This document shows positions 35,696 through 46,608 of a stretch of DNA of 64,000 bases, piece after piece (position 1 is the stretch's first letter; every line of letters starts with the position of its first letter). The notes under the pieces were generated by a model, which worked only from the letters and a program-made list of their open reading frames with translations, did not search any database and was not told the origin of the DNA. Origin of the DNA: Vibrio sp. CB1-14 (GTDB lineage: Bacteria > Pseudomonadota > Gammaproteobacteria > Enterobacterales > Vibrionaceae); the NCBI RefSeq assembly GCF_040412085.2, contig NZ_CP115922.1:177016-241015 (forward strand), written 5' to 3'. The translations under genes were made by a program, and so were the position numbers.

Positions 35696-36695
35696 CGTCC
35701 ATCCATCCTCTTCCACTGAAAACGTTGCAGTCGGTCACTTCTGGTGTCTGTTCGGTGCTTTGCCCCATGATATAGCCTGCGTTATAGCTTGGCGCCGAAG
35801 TAGCCGATGCTTCTGGTACCCGGTCAATGATGTGCGTGTACTCGGAGGTCACCACTTTTGCATTGAAGCGACTAGGTACTTTGAAGGCGAAAGCGGTATC
35901 TTCAGCGCTTTCCTTTTTGGCGAGCTCAATAGCTTGGTTGCGTCGCAGCTCATGGTCAATGAACTGGTTGGCCTCAATCATGCTCCAAAAACGTCGCTCG
36001 ATACGTGAAAGTGCTTGCAAGCGTATTTTGAGTTCTGGGTTATCGTGTAAGAATAAATCCACGCAGCTGGCGATAACACGGCGAAGCGCAGTCTTCTTGA
36101 GCATGACGGTTACGAATTCATTCGACCAAAGTGAAGAAGCGACTGGGCTGTTCTGATGGTGTTTAATTGTAGCCTCTACAAATTCGCGCTCCAGAACTTC
36201 GACGTAAATTTCACCATCGACCCCCTCAACCCTTCCATACAATGCTTGGATATTCTCCAAACCGGTGGAATTGAATGTTGCCTCATGAATTACATCCTTG
36301 TTGATGCCCTGGAACACAAAATTATCTCCGTTGTATACCAGTGCTGCATCAATACGCTTTACGCAATTCGACTCTTTGAGAAGCTGAATCATGCCATGGT
36401 AAATAGGGTAGTAGCATAACTCATAGTCCCCAGAGTCTGGATGCTTGTTGAATAGAAGGGTAGCGTGATTGAGCCCCTCCTCTATGGACAGAGCGACCTC
36501 CGCCATCTCCAAAACGGTGTAATAGATAGAGCTTTGGTCTAGGTCGTTGTAAATTTCGAATCCAAATTGTTCAATTGCATTCTCAATACGTTGAAACTCT
36601 GCATTTGCATCCAAATGGGGCATTCTAGCTGCACGTTTAATGTACTCTGGTTTTGCAGCCTGCAGTGTTTGATAAGTCGTTGAGTTTTTAAACAT
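35685..36695 (-). CDS. recT: RecT-family single-strand annealing protein
   Basis: 336 residues with RecT/Bet-like features: YYPIYHGMIQLLKESNCVKRIDAALVYNGDNFVF (residues 95-130) matches the conserved 'G...L...S..V..I.A..V..GD.F' core and a helical C-terminal region. RecT anneals complementary strands made by the exonuclease encoded just upstream. AAGGAG precedes the start. Phage-type recombination pairs on conjugative elements create hybrid elements and mend breaks during transfer. Confidence 0.78.
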   Translation of the reverse strand: MFKNSTTYQTLQAAKPEYIKRAARMPHLDANAEFQRIENAIEQFGFEIYNDLDQSSIYYTVLEMAEVALSIEEGLNHATLLFNKHPDSGDYELCYYPIYHGMIQLLKESNCVKRIDAALVYNGDNFVFQGINKDVIHEATFNSTGLENIQALYGRVEGVDGEIYVEVLEREFVEATIKHHQNSPVASSLWSNEFVTVMLKKTALRRVIASCVDLFLHDNPELKIRLQALSRIERRFWSMIEANQFIDHELRRNQAIELAKKESAEDTAFAFKVPSRFNAKVVTSEYTHIIDRVPEASATSAPSYNAGYIMGQSTEQTPEVTDCNVFSGRGWMDDEW

Positions 36696-36739
36696 GTGGC
36701 AGTTCTCCTTTGGTTTAAGGGTAAGTTCTTGACTGATTT

Positions 36740-37783
36740 TTAGTAGTACTCAGGGATGTCGACCTCTACAACACCACCGCTACTCACTCCAGTTACAAAA
36801 TCATCTGCATGAAGACGTGCTTGTAAGTCTTTCAAAGCTCGTAAAGTCTTGGTGAATGCTCTCTCTTTGTTTCGGACCCGGATGATTTCGGTGATGTCAG
36901 CTTCCAAGTATTCAACGCACAGAAAAATGAAGTCCTCCAGATCGACATTGAGCAAAGAAGCGACATAGGTGTAAAAGGCTTCTTGATAGTGGTAACCCAG
37001 AGAGCCTGCTTGTCTGACGAAATCGTTGATGGAGGTTGAACGCGTGCTTTTGACATCAACTGCATCGTTATCAAAACGTAGCCAGTCAAATCTGCATTTA
37101 AGCATTAGACCCGTGATTTGGCATTTAGCAATGAAGGTCACTTCTGCTAGGCCATTACTAATGAACGCACTTGCCGTTGGGTGCTCCTCAAAGGTTTTAT
37201 AAGCTCGATGGGCGTTGTCCCACACCATGCCATCCAAACCTGTCTTATCTTCGTTGTAAGGGTCGTCTTCAATGTTTTTTATAACGTCGTCAAAGATGGT
37301 TACTGGAGCATTCGCGGATTTTAGTGCCTCAGCTAGGACAGGCTTAGTCGCAGACTTTGGAACTTCAACTTGGTGCTTTTCACATGCCAATACGAGCTCT
37401 TTTTGTGTGATAAGGGCATCAGGGTAGTCTTTCTCAAGTGGCAGGCGATAGTAACGATCATAGAAGCCGGTGCCTTCCAGGATTAACTCATGAATGATAG
37501 TCCCTGTATCTAGCGTGCGCTCTTGAGCTAGATTCTTAGTGCGCGTAGTCTCAATATTTGAGAGATATCGACGATAATAATGCGCCGCACCTTTTGTAAT
37601 GTAGGTTTTGATCTGGCTAGAACTGATTGCGGGCAGTTCATGGTAGACATTATTCTCTAGGCCGATATAGATACCTTCAAGAAGCTGGCCTTCTCGCAGG
37701 TAGTTTGGGTTACCTTGTTCATCATATGCCTGTTGAATCGGCGTTGTAGAGTTCATAAAGCAGGTTTGGGTTGCAGCGTTCAT
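36740..37783 (-). CDS. recE: RecE-like exonuclease (PDDEXK, YqaJ/DUF3799 type)
   Basis: About 347 residues from the ATG at 37783, preceded by GAGGAG; a longer frame starts at 37813. Core: ISSSQIKTY, LDTGTIIHELILEG (catalytic His region), then LMLKCRFDWLRFDNDAVDVKSTRS containing the D-(x)n-DxK nuclease motif, and GYHYQEAFYTYVA with the QxxxY motif. It degrades DNA 5' to 3' from ends to give single strands for the partner RecT, 45 bases downstream. Confidence 0.8.
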   Translation of the reverse strand: MNAATQTCFMNSTTPIQQAYDEQGNPNYLREGQLLEGIYIGLENNVYHELPAISSSQIKTYITKGAAHYYRRYLSNIETTRTKNLAQERTLDTGTIIHELILEGTGFYDRYYRLPLEKDYPDALITQKELVLACEKHQVEVPKSATKPVLAEALKSANAPVTIFDDVIKNIEDDPYNEDKTGLDGMVWDNAHRAYKTFEEHPTASAFISNGLAEVTFIAKCQITGLMLKCRFDWLRFDNDAVDVKSTRSTSINDFVRQAGSLGYHYQEAFYTYVASLLNVDLEDFIFLCVEYLEADITEIIRVRNKERAFTKTLRALKDLQARLHADDFVTGVSSGGVVEVDIPEYY

Positions 37784-37857
37784 GGGTATCTCCTCATTGC
37801 GATTTGATACCACCCTAACGCCAAGAGATGGAAATTAAGTCCATTTAAGGGTGATTT

Positions 37858-38451
37858 TTACTCTCGAAACCATAAAAGAAGTTTTGCCAGTGGAAACTGC
37901 GCACTTTTTACTAGACCTGAAATGCGCTTAGAGATGGCCGCATTAGTTATGTTGGCATCCAGAGCTATTGCTTTTTGTGATGTGTAGCGGGCGAGTTCAG
38001 CGAGCGTTTGCGACCGACTATCGTCAAGACCAAGTAGAAAATGCGCGCGTTCGATGTCACGTTTACAAGTGTAAGCGGGTACCGAGCCTGAACTTAAAAT
38101 CTGTTCGTAACTCGCTGCATCTCGTTTATCTAACAAAAAGTCGATTCTAGCCACTGATGCCACAGCGTTGAGCAAAGCTGTTTCATTCTCTTTGTGCATC
38201 AGTGTAACGATGATGGTGGGGTAGGTTTGCTTAATGTCGTGAAGGAACTTAAGAATTGAATAGTGGCTGCAATGGTACAATGACAGGGTGCAGATAATAT
38301 GATGAAAGGTCTCAAAGCTTGGGATCGATTTCGCCTGTTGAAGCGTGGTGATAGTTGTTACCAGATTGTTTGACGTGGAATGTAATATGGATTGCTCAAT
38401 ACCTTTAGCCATAACCAAGTCGTCTTCTATAAGCAGAACATGACGGTTCAT
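37858..38451 (-). CDS. Receiver-like regulator, paralogue 1
   Basis: 197 residues beginning NRHVLLIEDDLVMAKGIEQ, as in response-regulator receiver domains: the acidic pair is present (EDD at residues 9-11). The expected phospho-acceptor position falls at IICTLSL, with no Asp, so the receiver looks phosphorylation-independent. The C-terminal third (TLAELARYTSQKAIALDANI... AAISKRISGLVKS) looks like a helix-turn-helix region and ends LLLWFRE. A paralogue with the same design is at 48163-48774; a transposon lies between them. It has no sensor kinase next to it. Confidence 0.65.
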   Translation of the reverse strand: MNRHVLLIEDDLVMAKGIEQSILHSTSNNLVTTITTLQQAKSIPSFETFHHIICTLSLYHCSHYSILKFLHDIKQTYPTIIVTLMHKENETALLNAVASVARIDFLLDKRDAASYEQILSSGSVPAYTCKRDIERAHFLLGLDDSRSQTLAELARYTSQKAIALDANITNAAISKRISGLVKSAQFPLAKLLLWFRE

Positions 38452-38537
38452 AATGCCTCACATTGGTCAGAATTAGATCGCGGTGAAATGATTCTGCCAA
38501 TGATAGAGTAAGCTCTACCCGCTCTAGGTCCTAACTA

Positions 38538-38573
38538 GGGGTATTGCGCCCATTTCTACGAAAAGTTCCACGA
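38538..38573 (+). repeat. Left terminal inverted repeat of the Tn3-family transposon
   Basis: 36 bp, identical to the right repeat in inverse orientation, beginning with GGGG as in most Tn3-family elements. Confidence 0.95.
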
Positions 38574-38623
38574 TCCTTAATAAGCCTTTGTTTATTCAGT
38601 GGTAATTGTTGATTGCTCACCTA

Positions 38624-41600
38624 TCAAACATCTTCATCATCACCTAAAGTCCCTTCTGATAAAGGATTGACATCTTCCAGCAAGGCTTCAAGGTTAAGAG
38701 CATCTTGCTCATCGGCAAAGGTATAGTTACCCGCCAACTGAATGTGACTCCAAGCTACGGGAGACAGGTTAGCCAGTAGATCGACCACCGTTTGGTTACC
38801 TTTTTCTTTAAAGCGTTCAACTAGCCCTGATAGTAAAGCCGAGTTGTAATAGATTATACAGTTGGCTATGAGGCGAGCGCAGTCATTCCATTGCTCGATT
38901 TGGTAGTCATGACCACCACGAAACTGATTACCGTTTACCGACGCGATGGCACGCCGGAGTTGGTGATAGGCCTCACCTCTATTTAAAGCCTGCTGTACAA
39001 ACTGCCGGAGTGTTTGATTATCGACATACTCAAGTACGTAAATACACTTGATGAACCGATCGTATTCTCGCAGGGCTTGCAGCGTACGAGTACTTCGTTT
39101 GGTATTAGCCAGCTTTTTCACCACAGTACTTTGACTGGTTGATTTTCGGCTCAACGAGCAGACAATATGTTGAATATTGTCCCACTCCTGCTCGATCAGC
39201 TTGCGCTTAATAGGCTTCTTCAGAGTAATATCTAGCTCTGGTGTCACGCTCACATCAAACAAGCCTTCAAAAATACGCTTAAATCGCGCATAACGCGGCG
39301 CAAATTGATAGCCAAAAATGTCCAGTAATGCGAAATTGACACTGTTAACCCCGTGGGTGTCTGTTGCTAGTGAGCTTGGCTGTATCTCACTACTATTGTT
39401 ATAGAGAAGGTCAAAGGCGAAGTGAGCTTCATACTCATTGGGTGCATTTACGGCTGTATTAACTGGCACATGATTGACGACCAGTGTCAGTGCGGAAACT
39501 CCTTTTCCTTTACGAAAGTACTTGGCTGAGAATCGGGCTTTGAAGGTATTGATGCGACAAGCATGCTTTTGCCCATCGATACTGCCAAATGGCGCCTGCT
39601 CGTTAATGGTGTAGTACTTAAAGATTGGCAGTTTTGCTGTTGCATTGGAAATAAGGTCGTTAGCAGCCTGTGTGGTCTCGGGTCGAATGTAGCTGTCATT
39701 GACTGCGCGGAGGGAGCCCACGCTGCGATCGGATACAGATGCAATATGATGAAGCCCATAGTTTGCTCCATTGCCAAATAGACATGCAATCAGATCTTCA
39801 TCATTCGCTTTGACGGTCTTCTTCCGTGATGCCATTGCAGAAAAGGCACTGAGATAATCCGTTTTACGGCTGACGTAGCGCATCACCTCGATGATCCCTT
39901 TGTGCTGGAGTTGGTTGTATACAGGGTTGTCGATGGCAGTCTTCCAGCGCCGGTTTGCCAAACTCCAAGTCAGCTGATTAGAGCGAGGTTGGCATTTTAC
40001 AAACTCATTGGCATCCGCTTTTATGTTGAGTGTGACACGCTTCAGCAGTGTCTGAAAGCGCCCTTCAAGCTGGGACAAGGTCTCTGATATTGGCGTAGCC
40101 AATCGTATTAAACCTGTTTTTTCAATCAACGAAGCTTTATCCGCCCGCCAGGTATCGGAAGGAATCAGGTCGTCTTCTAACCTGCGGTTCTTTTCACTTT
40201 CCGTGACATAAACCTGTCCACTCTCAATAAAAGTCGCAATGCGCTGGTAAAGGTAATGTTCAAAACGTATAGGATCTGGTGTGTCATAGGCAATATATGG
40301 TTGCTCACGAGGTGGGATCAGGAACTCATTTATTGTCTGTACTGACGAGTGCCGAGTCAGTTCCCGTTTAGCGACAATGATTTGCTCAGCCAACGCAGGC
40401 TGCAGCGTCTCAATATCGATGGCGATAAAGAGTTTTCGCAACATTTTCCCTGTTTTACGTGCATGCTGATCTATTTACTGCCATTGGTAATCTCGTAGAT
40501 CGAGCTCGTTCTGACAGAGGTGCTGACTCACTCTATCCAGATCTGCAGCTTCAAGCAGGGAGAAAGCGCGTTTCCGCACTTCGCCGAGTGAAAGTGAGTC
40601 TTCAATATCGTGGTCAGTAAACAAACGCAATATACTGCCAGCCTCTTTGAGTTTCGTCCGAACCGCTTCCAGATCATCAGCAACCCGCTGCCTTGCATAC
40701 GCTTTCGCGGCTTCGCGGTGTTTTTCAACCCGGTAGCAAAATGCTGTAACTAAACGATCATTGTTTTCTCTGTATCGAAAGTAGAGGTAACACACCAGAT
40801 ATAGCAGCCCTTGCCATTTTGGTGTGCGTCGTAGTTTATATAATGAACGATGTTTTACTAAAGAGGCGTAATAGATCATGTTGCCTCGCGAGAGCTGCAG
40901 TAAACTGAGTAAGGCTTTTAATGTTGGATAGAGACGCTGCAGTGTTTGGTGTGTATTTAGTTCGCGTTCTAACTCGGAAGACGCAAACCCTCTGGCAGAG
41001 CCACGGTACTCAGATAAGTTGCTAAGCTCTCCTTTATTCTCCATGATGCTCTGTAGTGCCTGAACTGCTTCCACTGACAAATTTTTGGACATGATGTCTT
41101 CAATGCGCTGCCTTTCTGAACTGAGAACCGTGGTCACCAGTGACTGAAGCGTACTGTAACCAGGTAAAGCAATACGCTGTTGACTGAAGAAAGCGAGAGC
41201 TTCATCTAGTAAGTATCGAGGGTCGCTGTAAATCGTTGCGACATCAAACAGTCGGCTTTGCAACGCTGCTGAATGCTTTGGTGTCAAAGTAGAAAATTCC
41301 AGCTGTGCTAGTACCTGACTAATAACGCGTGATTTTGTTGCTTTAGCTAAAGAGACCTGTTGCGGCTTTTTGCCTAAGAAGTAGCGCTGACTGAGGTACT
41401 GGATGTCACTGCGTACTTGAGTAAGATGAAACTGCGGTACAACGGGTTTTGCACGAAAGTACCCCAGATACAGGACAAAATAGTACTGTGTTTCTAAGCG
41501 TGACAGAGACCGAACATAGCGGAGCAATTTATCATCGAGCGCGAAGTACTCTTCTCTTTCTGTTTGGTTAAAAGTAGGCAGGCAATAAAGCGCATCAATT

Positions 41601-41716
41601 TCGTCGGCTTTCAGGATCTGGAGGCGTTGCTTTTTTTGTTGCTGGCATTGGGGATTATCTGAAGTATAACAAGAGGATGTCAGCATGCTAAGTGAACGTC
41701 GGGCCCAAAACAACAT
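38624..41716 (-). pseudogene. tnpA: Tn3-family transposase with one in-frame stop codon
   Basis: Two frames of 413 and 606 residues lie in the same reading frame and are split by a single TAA (at 40475-40477, context CAG TAA ATA), followed by ten sense codons before the next ATG at 40444. Together they give a normal Tn3-type length of about 1,030. The N-terminal part has the DNA-binding region, the C-terminal part the DDE domain (ATDTHGVNSVNFALLDIFG with two acidic residues, and the E in NRGEAYHQLRRAI). It is probably inactive unless the stop is read through. Confidence 0.88.
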
Positions 41717-41770
41717 AGACTTATATGTGATCCATGATTATGGGAAATGATTTGACCTGGTTGGTGATGC

Positions 41771-41808
41771 CCAAAAACGTGCTCACAACCAACTCAGCAC
41801 GTTTTTGG
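41771..41808. repeat. Perfect 13-bp inverted repeat
   Basis: CCAAAAACGTGCT and AGCACGTTTTTGG separated by 12 bases, between the start of the transposase gene and the end of the RND gene. It can form a hairpin with a T-rich 3' arm and may stop the transcript of the pump or shield the transposase gene. Confidence 0.55.
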
Positions 41809-41912
41809 ACATAAATAAGATATAGAATTTTCTAAATTAGCTTTATTAGGATTACTCTGAGTATTACAAAGACTGACAGTTAGTGCTCACAGTTGCCACC
41901 TGTCTACATACC

Positions 41913-41946
41913 TAGGTCAGATTCAGTTGGAGCTGAATCTGACCTA
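41913..41946 (-). terminator. 14-bp hairpin after the RND operon
   Basis: TAGGTCAGATTCAG pairs perfectly with CTGAATCTGACCTA over a 6-base loop, 25 bases after the stop of the pump gene on the minus strand. No T-run follows, but the stem strength and place suit transcript termination or 3'-end protection. Confidence 0.5.
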
Positions 41947-41970
41947 AAGCTTCAATCAATCTCCGTATCT

Positions 41971-44900
41971 TTAGCCCCCCGCTCTGTCCTTTACACTAGG
42001 CTTAATCCTAAAGAGAATCGAGTAAAGTACAGGGACAATGACCAGTGTAAGCAAGGTGGCAAAGCTTAAACCAAATACAAGAACCACAGACATTGACTTG
42101 AAAAAGGCGTCAAAATAAAGGGGGATTACTCCTAAGACAGTAGTAAGAGCCCCCATCAAAACTGGCCTAACACGACTTGCAGATGCATCGACAATAGCGT
42201 CAATACCCGGTTTACCCTCGGCTATTTCTAAATCGATCTGGTCAACCAGAACGATAGCATTCTTGATCAGTAATCCAGAGAGAGATAGCAAACCCAATAT
42301 AGCCATGAACTCCATTGCGGTATTGGTTGTTAGCAAACCGATTACAACGCCAACTATTGCTAAAGGAACTACTAACCAAATCACGAGAGGCTGCCTCACT
42401 GTGCCAAATAGTACGAAAACGACAATAATCATAGCCAAGAAGCCTAGCGGGATAGTTGATGCTAAGTTTTCATTTGATTCCTTAGAGTCGCCGTATTCTC
42501 CACCCCATTCCAACTGATAACCTTCTGGTAAATCTATCGACTCAACCTGAGGACGGATACGGTTAAACAGATCGGTGGCAAGTTCACCAGCAACAGGGTC
42601 TGCCTGCACTGTTAGCTCCCAGTTTCGATTAACTCTTCGCACAAGGCCATCACGCCATACTGTGCGGTAGCCATCGACTACCTGTCCGATTGGAATACTT
42701 TCCCCTGTAACTGAGCTCACAACATTGACACTAATTATGTCATTTACTCGAGAGCGCTCGTCTTCGGTTGCCCGAACAATAATCGGGATCAGGTCATCTT
42801 TTTCGCGGTAAGCCCCTGCGCTCTGCCCTGAAAAGTTTCTCTCCAACGCCCTTGCAAGGTCTTCACGAGAAACCCCAATTCTCTGAGCCGCTTCCTCTGA
42901 ATAAATTGGCTCAATCACAGGAACAGGCTGTCGCCAATTATCTTTTACCGACAATGCCTTCCCATCAGCGAGCAATATCCGTTTGGCTTTCTCAGCAAGC
43001 TCTCTTAGAACGCTTGGGTCAGGTCCACTAAATTTGGCCTCAACTTTTGATCCCCCGCCGGGGCCAAGCGAAAACTTCCACACTTTGCCAAGGGCGTCAG
43101 GAAAGTTTGAATCAATATAATCTTGAATGACCGGTAGTAAAGCATCAATTTGTTTGTCGTTGCCAGTACGAACCAACAGCTGACCATATGATGAATTTGA
43201 AGATTGAGGGGCATAAACCAACATAAAACGTGGAGCACCACCACCAACGGATGACTGCACACTTTCGACCCCCTCCAACTCTGTAACAAATTCAGACAGC
43301 TTGTTTATGTCACCCTCAGTTATTTCAATGTCTGTGTTTTGTGGCAGCCAATAGTCTACGACAAAAAGTGGAGTGGTAGAGGCGGGGAAAAAACCGGGCT
43401 TAACAAACTGAAATGCCCAGATAGATAAGGCAAACAAACCAATAACTCCGAGCGTGACGGGGTATCGCATACGCAGAGAGGTTTTCAGTACAGCTTTGTA
43501 TCCCAAGCTGAACTTACCGTCTTTTTCGACGGTATCTTCGTCAACAGAGTTAGCCTCTTTGAACAGCCAGAAACAAAACAAAGGGGTTAATGTAATGGCA
43601 AATAGCCAGCTGTATAGCAGAGAAATCAATATTACCCAGAATAGGTGGCCGGTATACTCGGCGGTAGAGCCAGGTGCAAACCCAATCGGTGCAAAAGCAA
43701 TAATACCAACAAGAGTTCCCCCGAGCAGTGGCCATATAGATCGTTGGACAATTTTTTTAGCAATGTCTAGCTTTTTAGAGCCTTTCTTAATGCCAACCAG
43801 TATACCTTCGGTAACTACAATGGCGTTATCAACCATCATACCAAGCGCAATAATTAATGCTCCAAGGGAAATACGATGCATAGGGATGTCAACGTAATTC
43901 ATTGTTGCTAAGGTTGCGGCAATAGTCAGGATCAGAATAGCCCCAATAACAATAGCGGACTTGATACCCATAAAGAGCAGCAGTGTGACGATTACGATAA
44001 CTAGAGCGGCAATCACGTTTAACACAAAATTCTGCACCGACGCATCAACAATGTTAGCTTGATGATAAAACTCATGAAGTTCCATACCTACGGGACGCAG
44101 ATCGATAGTATCCCTGATAGTCTTATCAATTTGTGAGCCGATTTGTACTATATTACTCCCCAGTACTCCAGACACACCAATGGCGATAGCAGGTTCGCCA
44201 TTAAACCTGAAGAGCTTTTCCGAAGGTTCTTGATAACCACGATAAATGTTGGCCAGGTCTTTCAGGTAAATCAACTTACCATTGGGCTCGACTGAAATGA
44301 GTAAGTTTTTGATGGAATCCAGTGAATCTATCGCGTCTGTAGGGTCAATAATCAGCCTTTTGGTGCCGGATTTGATGTTGCCCGCGGGGGTCACTGAATT
44401 TTGTTTCGTCAGTAAGTTAAGTACATTTTCAAAAGAAGCTCCTAAGCGTTTGACCTCGTGTCTAGATATTTCAACGTAGATGACTTCTTTTTGCAGTCCT
44501 TCTAATGTGACTCGAGCTACCCCTTTAACTCCGAGTAGCGAGTTTTGAAGTGTTTCGGCGTATTGATTGAGTTCCTTATAAGAAAAACCTTCACCCGTCA
44601 GAAAATAGAGCAGGCCAAAGACATCACCAAAATCGTCAGCGACATAGGGCTTACCTGTGCCTGGTGGCAAGGACTGCTCAGCGTCACTGACTTTATTTCG
44701 TAACTTATTCCAGACCAACTGGAGATCTGAGCGGCTCTTGGAAGCTTCGTACTTAACCTCGACCCTAATTTCAGACTTTCCTTGGGTGGAAACAGAGCTA
44801 ATTTCTTTAACTTCGGCGAGTTGTTGAATTGCTTTTTCGAGAGGCTCGGTGACTTCTAAAGCGACTTCACTAGGGGAAGCTCCTGGATAAGATGTGATGA

Positions 44901-45039
44901 TCATGGCTTCCCTGATTGTAAATTCAGGATCTTCAAACCGCGCCATATTGTTATAGGCATGCCAGCCACCTACTAAGGTGAGCAAAATGACGATAATACT
45001 TAAAACTTTGTTTTTTATAGTAAATTCAGCAATGTTCAT
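41971..45039 (-). CDS. RND efflux transporter, HAE-1 type
   Basis: About 1,022 residues: N-terminal helix (IIVILLTLVGGW), two large periplasmic loops and eleven further helices in two halves, the second starting with PLVIWLVVPLAIVGVV. Helix 4 carries LGMMVDNAIVVTEG with the proton-relay Asp and an Asn where AcrB has its second Asp, a common variant. ATG at 45039 follows TAGGTG; a GTG three codons upstream is possible. It exports drugs, dyes or lipophilic compounds with the adjacent fusion protein. No outer-membrane factor is encoded, so it must use a host TolC-type protein. Confidence 0.87.
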   Translation of the reverse strand: MNIAEFTIKNKVLSIIVILLTLVGGWHAYNNMARFEDPEFTIREAMIITSYPGASPSEVALEVTEPLEKAIQQLAEVKEISSVSTQGKSEIRVEVKYEASKSRSDLQLVWNKLRNKVSDAEQSLPPGTGKPYVADDFGDVFGLLYFLTGEGFSYKELNQYAETLQNSLLGVKGVARVTLEGLQKEVIYVEISRHEVKRLGASFENVLNLLTKQNSVTPAGNIKSGTKRLIIDPTDAIDSLDSIKNLLISVEPNGKLIYLKDLANIYRGYQEPSEKLFRFNGEPAIAIGVSGVLGSNIVQIGSQIDKTIRDTIDLRPVGMELHEFYHQANIVDASVQNFVLNVIAALVIVIVTLLLFMGIKSAIVIGAILILTIAATLATMNYVDIPMHRISLGALIIALGMMVDNAIVVTEGILVGIKKGSKKLDIAKKIVQRSIWPLLGGTLVGIIAFAPIGFAPGSTAEYTGHLFWVILISLLYSWLFAITLTPLFCFWLFKEANSVDEDTVEKDGKFSLGYKAVLKTSLRMRYPVTLGVIGLFALSIWAFQFVKPGFFPASTTPLFVVDYWLPQNTDIEITEGDINKLSEFVTELEGVESVQSSVGGGAPRFMLVYAPQSSNSSYGQLLVRTGNDKQIDALLPVIQDYIDSNFPDALGKVWKFSLGPGGGSKVEAKFSGPDPSVLRELAEKAKRILLADGKALSVKDNWRQPVPVIEPIYSEEAAQRIGVSREDLARALERNFSGQSAGAYREKDDLIPIIVRATEDERSRVNDIISVNVVSSVTGESIPIGQVVDGYRTVWRDGLVRRVNRNWELTVQADPVAGELATDLFNRIRPQVESIDLPEGYQLEWGGEYGDSKESNENLASTIPLGFLAMIIVVFVLFGTVRQPLVIWLVVPLAIVGVVIGLLTTNTAMEFMAILGLLSLSGLLIKNAIVLVDQIDLEIAEGKPGIDAIVDASASRVRPVLMGALTTVLGVIPLYFDAFFKSMSVVLVFGLSFATLLTLVIVPVLYSILFRIKPSVKDRAGG

Positions 45040-45053
45040 ATTGTGCACCTAGC

Positions 45054-46118
45054 TTATTCTGCCATCCACTTTCTAACTTTTACACCCTCTAATAGCTGAC
45101 TTACTCCAGCACTAACTATTGTATCGCCTTGATTAAGGCCACTCACAATCGCTATGTTGTCTCCGACAGAATCACCGATTTCCACCACTCGCTTGGTCAC
45201 TGTGTTGGTGTCGCCTTCTATCAACCACACAAACTCACCATTCACGTCCTGACCAATTGAATCTAACGGTACAAAAAAGGTGTTCTGGTCATTGTTTTCC
45301 TGTTTAGCAATGCTGACAGATACATTCATGCCAGGAAGAACTAAAATTTCTGGCAATGGTTCAAAAGCAAAGGTTAAGCCAAATGTTTGAGTAGTAGGAT
45401 CCGCTACAAGGGTTGCCTCTTTAAACTCGGCTGGAAAATGCATGTCTGGATTAGAGCTCAAAGACACCCACATTCTCACAGACTGGTCGTTTTTTGCACT
45501 TTGATGTAAAGAGGCTAAGAACTTGTCAGGAACATCTATAGATGCTTCCAATTCTCCCTCTCCAATGAGGATAGCTATAGTTTGTCCACCGGATACGACT
45601 TGATCTTTTTCAATAAATGTTTGAGCGATAACGCCATCAAATGGCGCGACGAGTGCTGCGTCGTTTCTCGCTTCTTGTGCGATGTCGAGTTGAACTTTTG
45701 CTACGTCTCTCTCTGTCCTTTTCACTTGCAGAGAGCTTTTTGATACTGCACCAGTTTTTGATAACTTAGCTAATCTTTGGTATTCGTCTTCCGCAACTCT
45801 GTATTCGGCTTGTGCTTGGCTAAGTTTGTTGTTTAAGTCCCTCTGGTCGAGCTCTGCAAGTAACTCTCCCTGTTTGACCGCCATTGCTTCGGTAATTGGA
45901 AAGTTGATGACTCGGCCTGAACCCAAAAAGCTAATTTCTTGTAAGTTACGACTTTCAATGACTCCGGGGAAAGAGGAGATTGTTTCAGTGTTTTTGTTCG
46001 TCACCGAAAATGTCTTCACTGGTCTTATTATTTCAGAGCTTTCCTGAACCACCCCTTCTTCGGAACAGGCTTGAATGAAAAGTATCAATGTAAATGCAAT
46101 TATGCTTTTGTAGTGCAT
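45054..46118 (-). CDS. RND periplasmic adaptor (membrane-fusion) lipoprotein
   Basis: About 354 residues from the ATG at 46118, which has GAGGA nine bases upstream. It begins with a lipoprotein signal, LILFIQAC with the Cys near residue 19. Then come the lipoyl half-motifs (VKQGELLAELD, and APFDGVIAQ), an alpha-hairpin between them, and a beta-barrel part. It joins the RND pump to the outer-membrane channel. The pump gene follows after 14 bases. Confidence 0.88.
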   Translation of the reverse strand: MHYKSIIAFTLILFIQACSEEGVVQESSEIIRPVKTFSVTNKNTETISSFPGVIESRNLQEISFLGSGRVINFPITEAMAVKQGELLAELDQRDLNNKLSQAQAEYRVAEDEYQRLAKLSKTGAVSKSSLQVKRTERDVAKVQLDIAQEARNDAALVAPFDGVIAQTFIEKDQVVSGGQTIAILIGEGELEASIDVPDKFLASLHQSAKNDQSVRMWVSLSSNPDMHFPAEFKEATLVADPTTQTFGLTFAFEPLPEILVLPGMNVSVSIAKQENNDQNTFFVPLDSIGQDVNGEFVWLIEGDTNTVTKRVVEIGDSVGDNIAIVSGLNQGDTIVSAGVSQLLEGVKVRKWMAE

Positions 46119-46608
46119 AACTAGAGTCCTCAATTTCAATCCAACAAACGTTTGCTTCACTTTGTCATTCATGACATTGAAAGCGATAACCGATTGTTAA
46201 ACATAGGACAAATATGAAAAATACGCCACTTGCGCCCAATAGCTAGAGAGGGATTGAGAGGAATATCACTATGAAAAGTATCTAGCGTAACGTGTCGCAT
46301 ATATCCACCCCTTCACAGTCTCTCCAGCTATCTGGCCGGGGCTTGAACCTAGCAGTTGCTGAAAACAGTCATTCAATTGGATGCAAACCGTTAAAGTACA
46401 GAGACTTCGGCCACCGATTAGGGCTTAGTGTGGGGTATAGGGGACTCTTCGCGCCTGTATGCTACGCAATTATCGTTAGTAAAGGTCGGGCTACTTTCTG
46501 GCGAGTATTGTTGACTCTTTTTTGCGCAAGCTTGGAATGGGGCAAAAGTGAGTCAGAGCTGGGCACTCTGACTCAGGTGATTAGATAAATATTACCTTGT
46601 TGATATCA
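46119..46608. other. Spacer upstream of the pump operon, 490 bases
   Basis: Contains the promoter of the leftward pump operon. No TetR- or MarR-type regulator gene is next to it. A rightward open frame of 98 codons exists here but looks non-coding (no ribosome binding site, mixed composition). Confidence 0.35.

Noticed and set aside
36156..36419. Rightward frame inside recT
   Set aside because: Overlaps the well-supported recT frame on the other strand.
46292..46588. Rightward 98-codon frame upstream of the pump operon
   Set aside because: No ribosome binding site, no recognisable protein character, and it lies in the expected promoter region.
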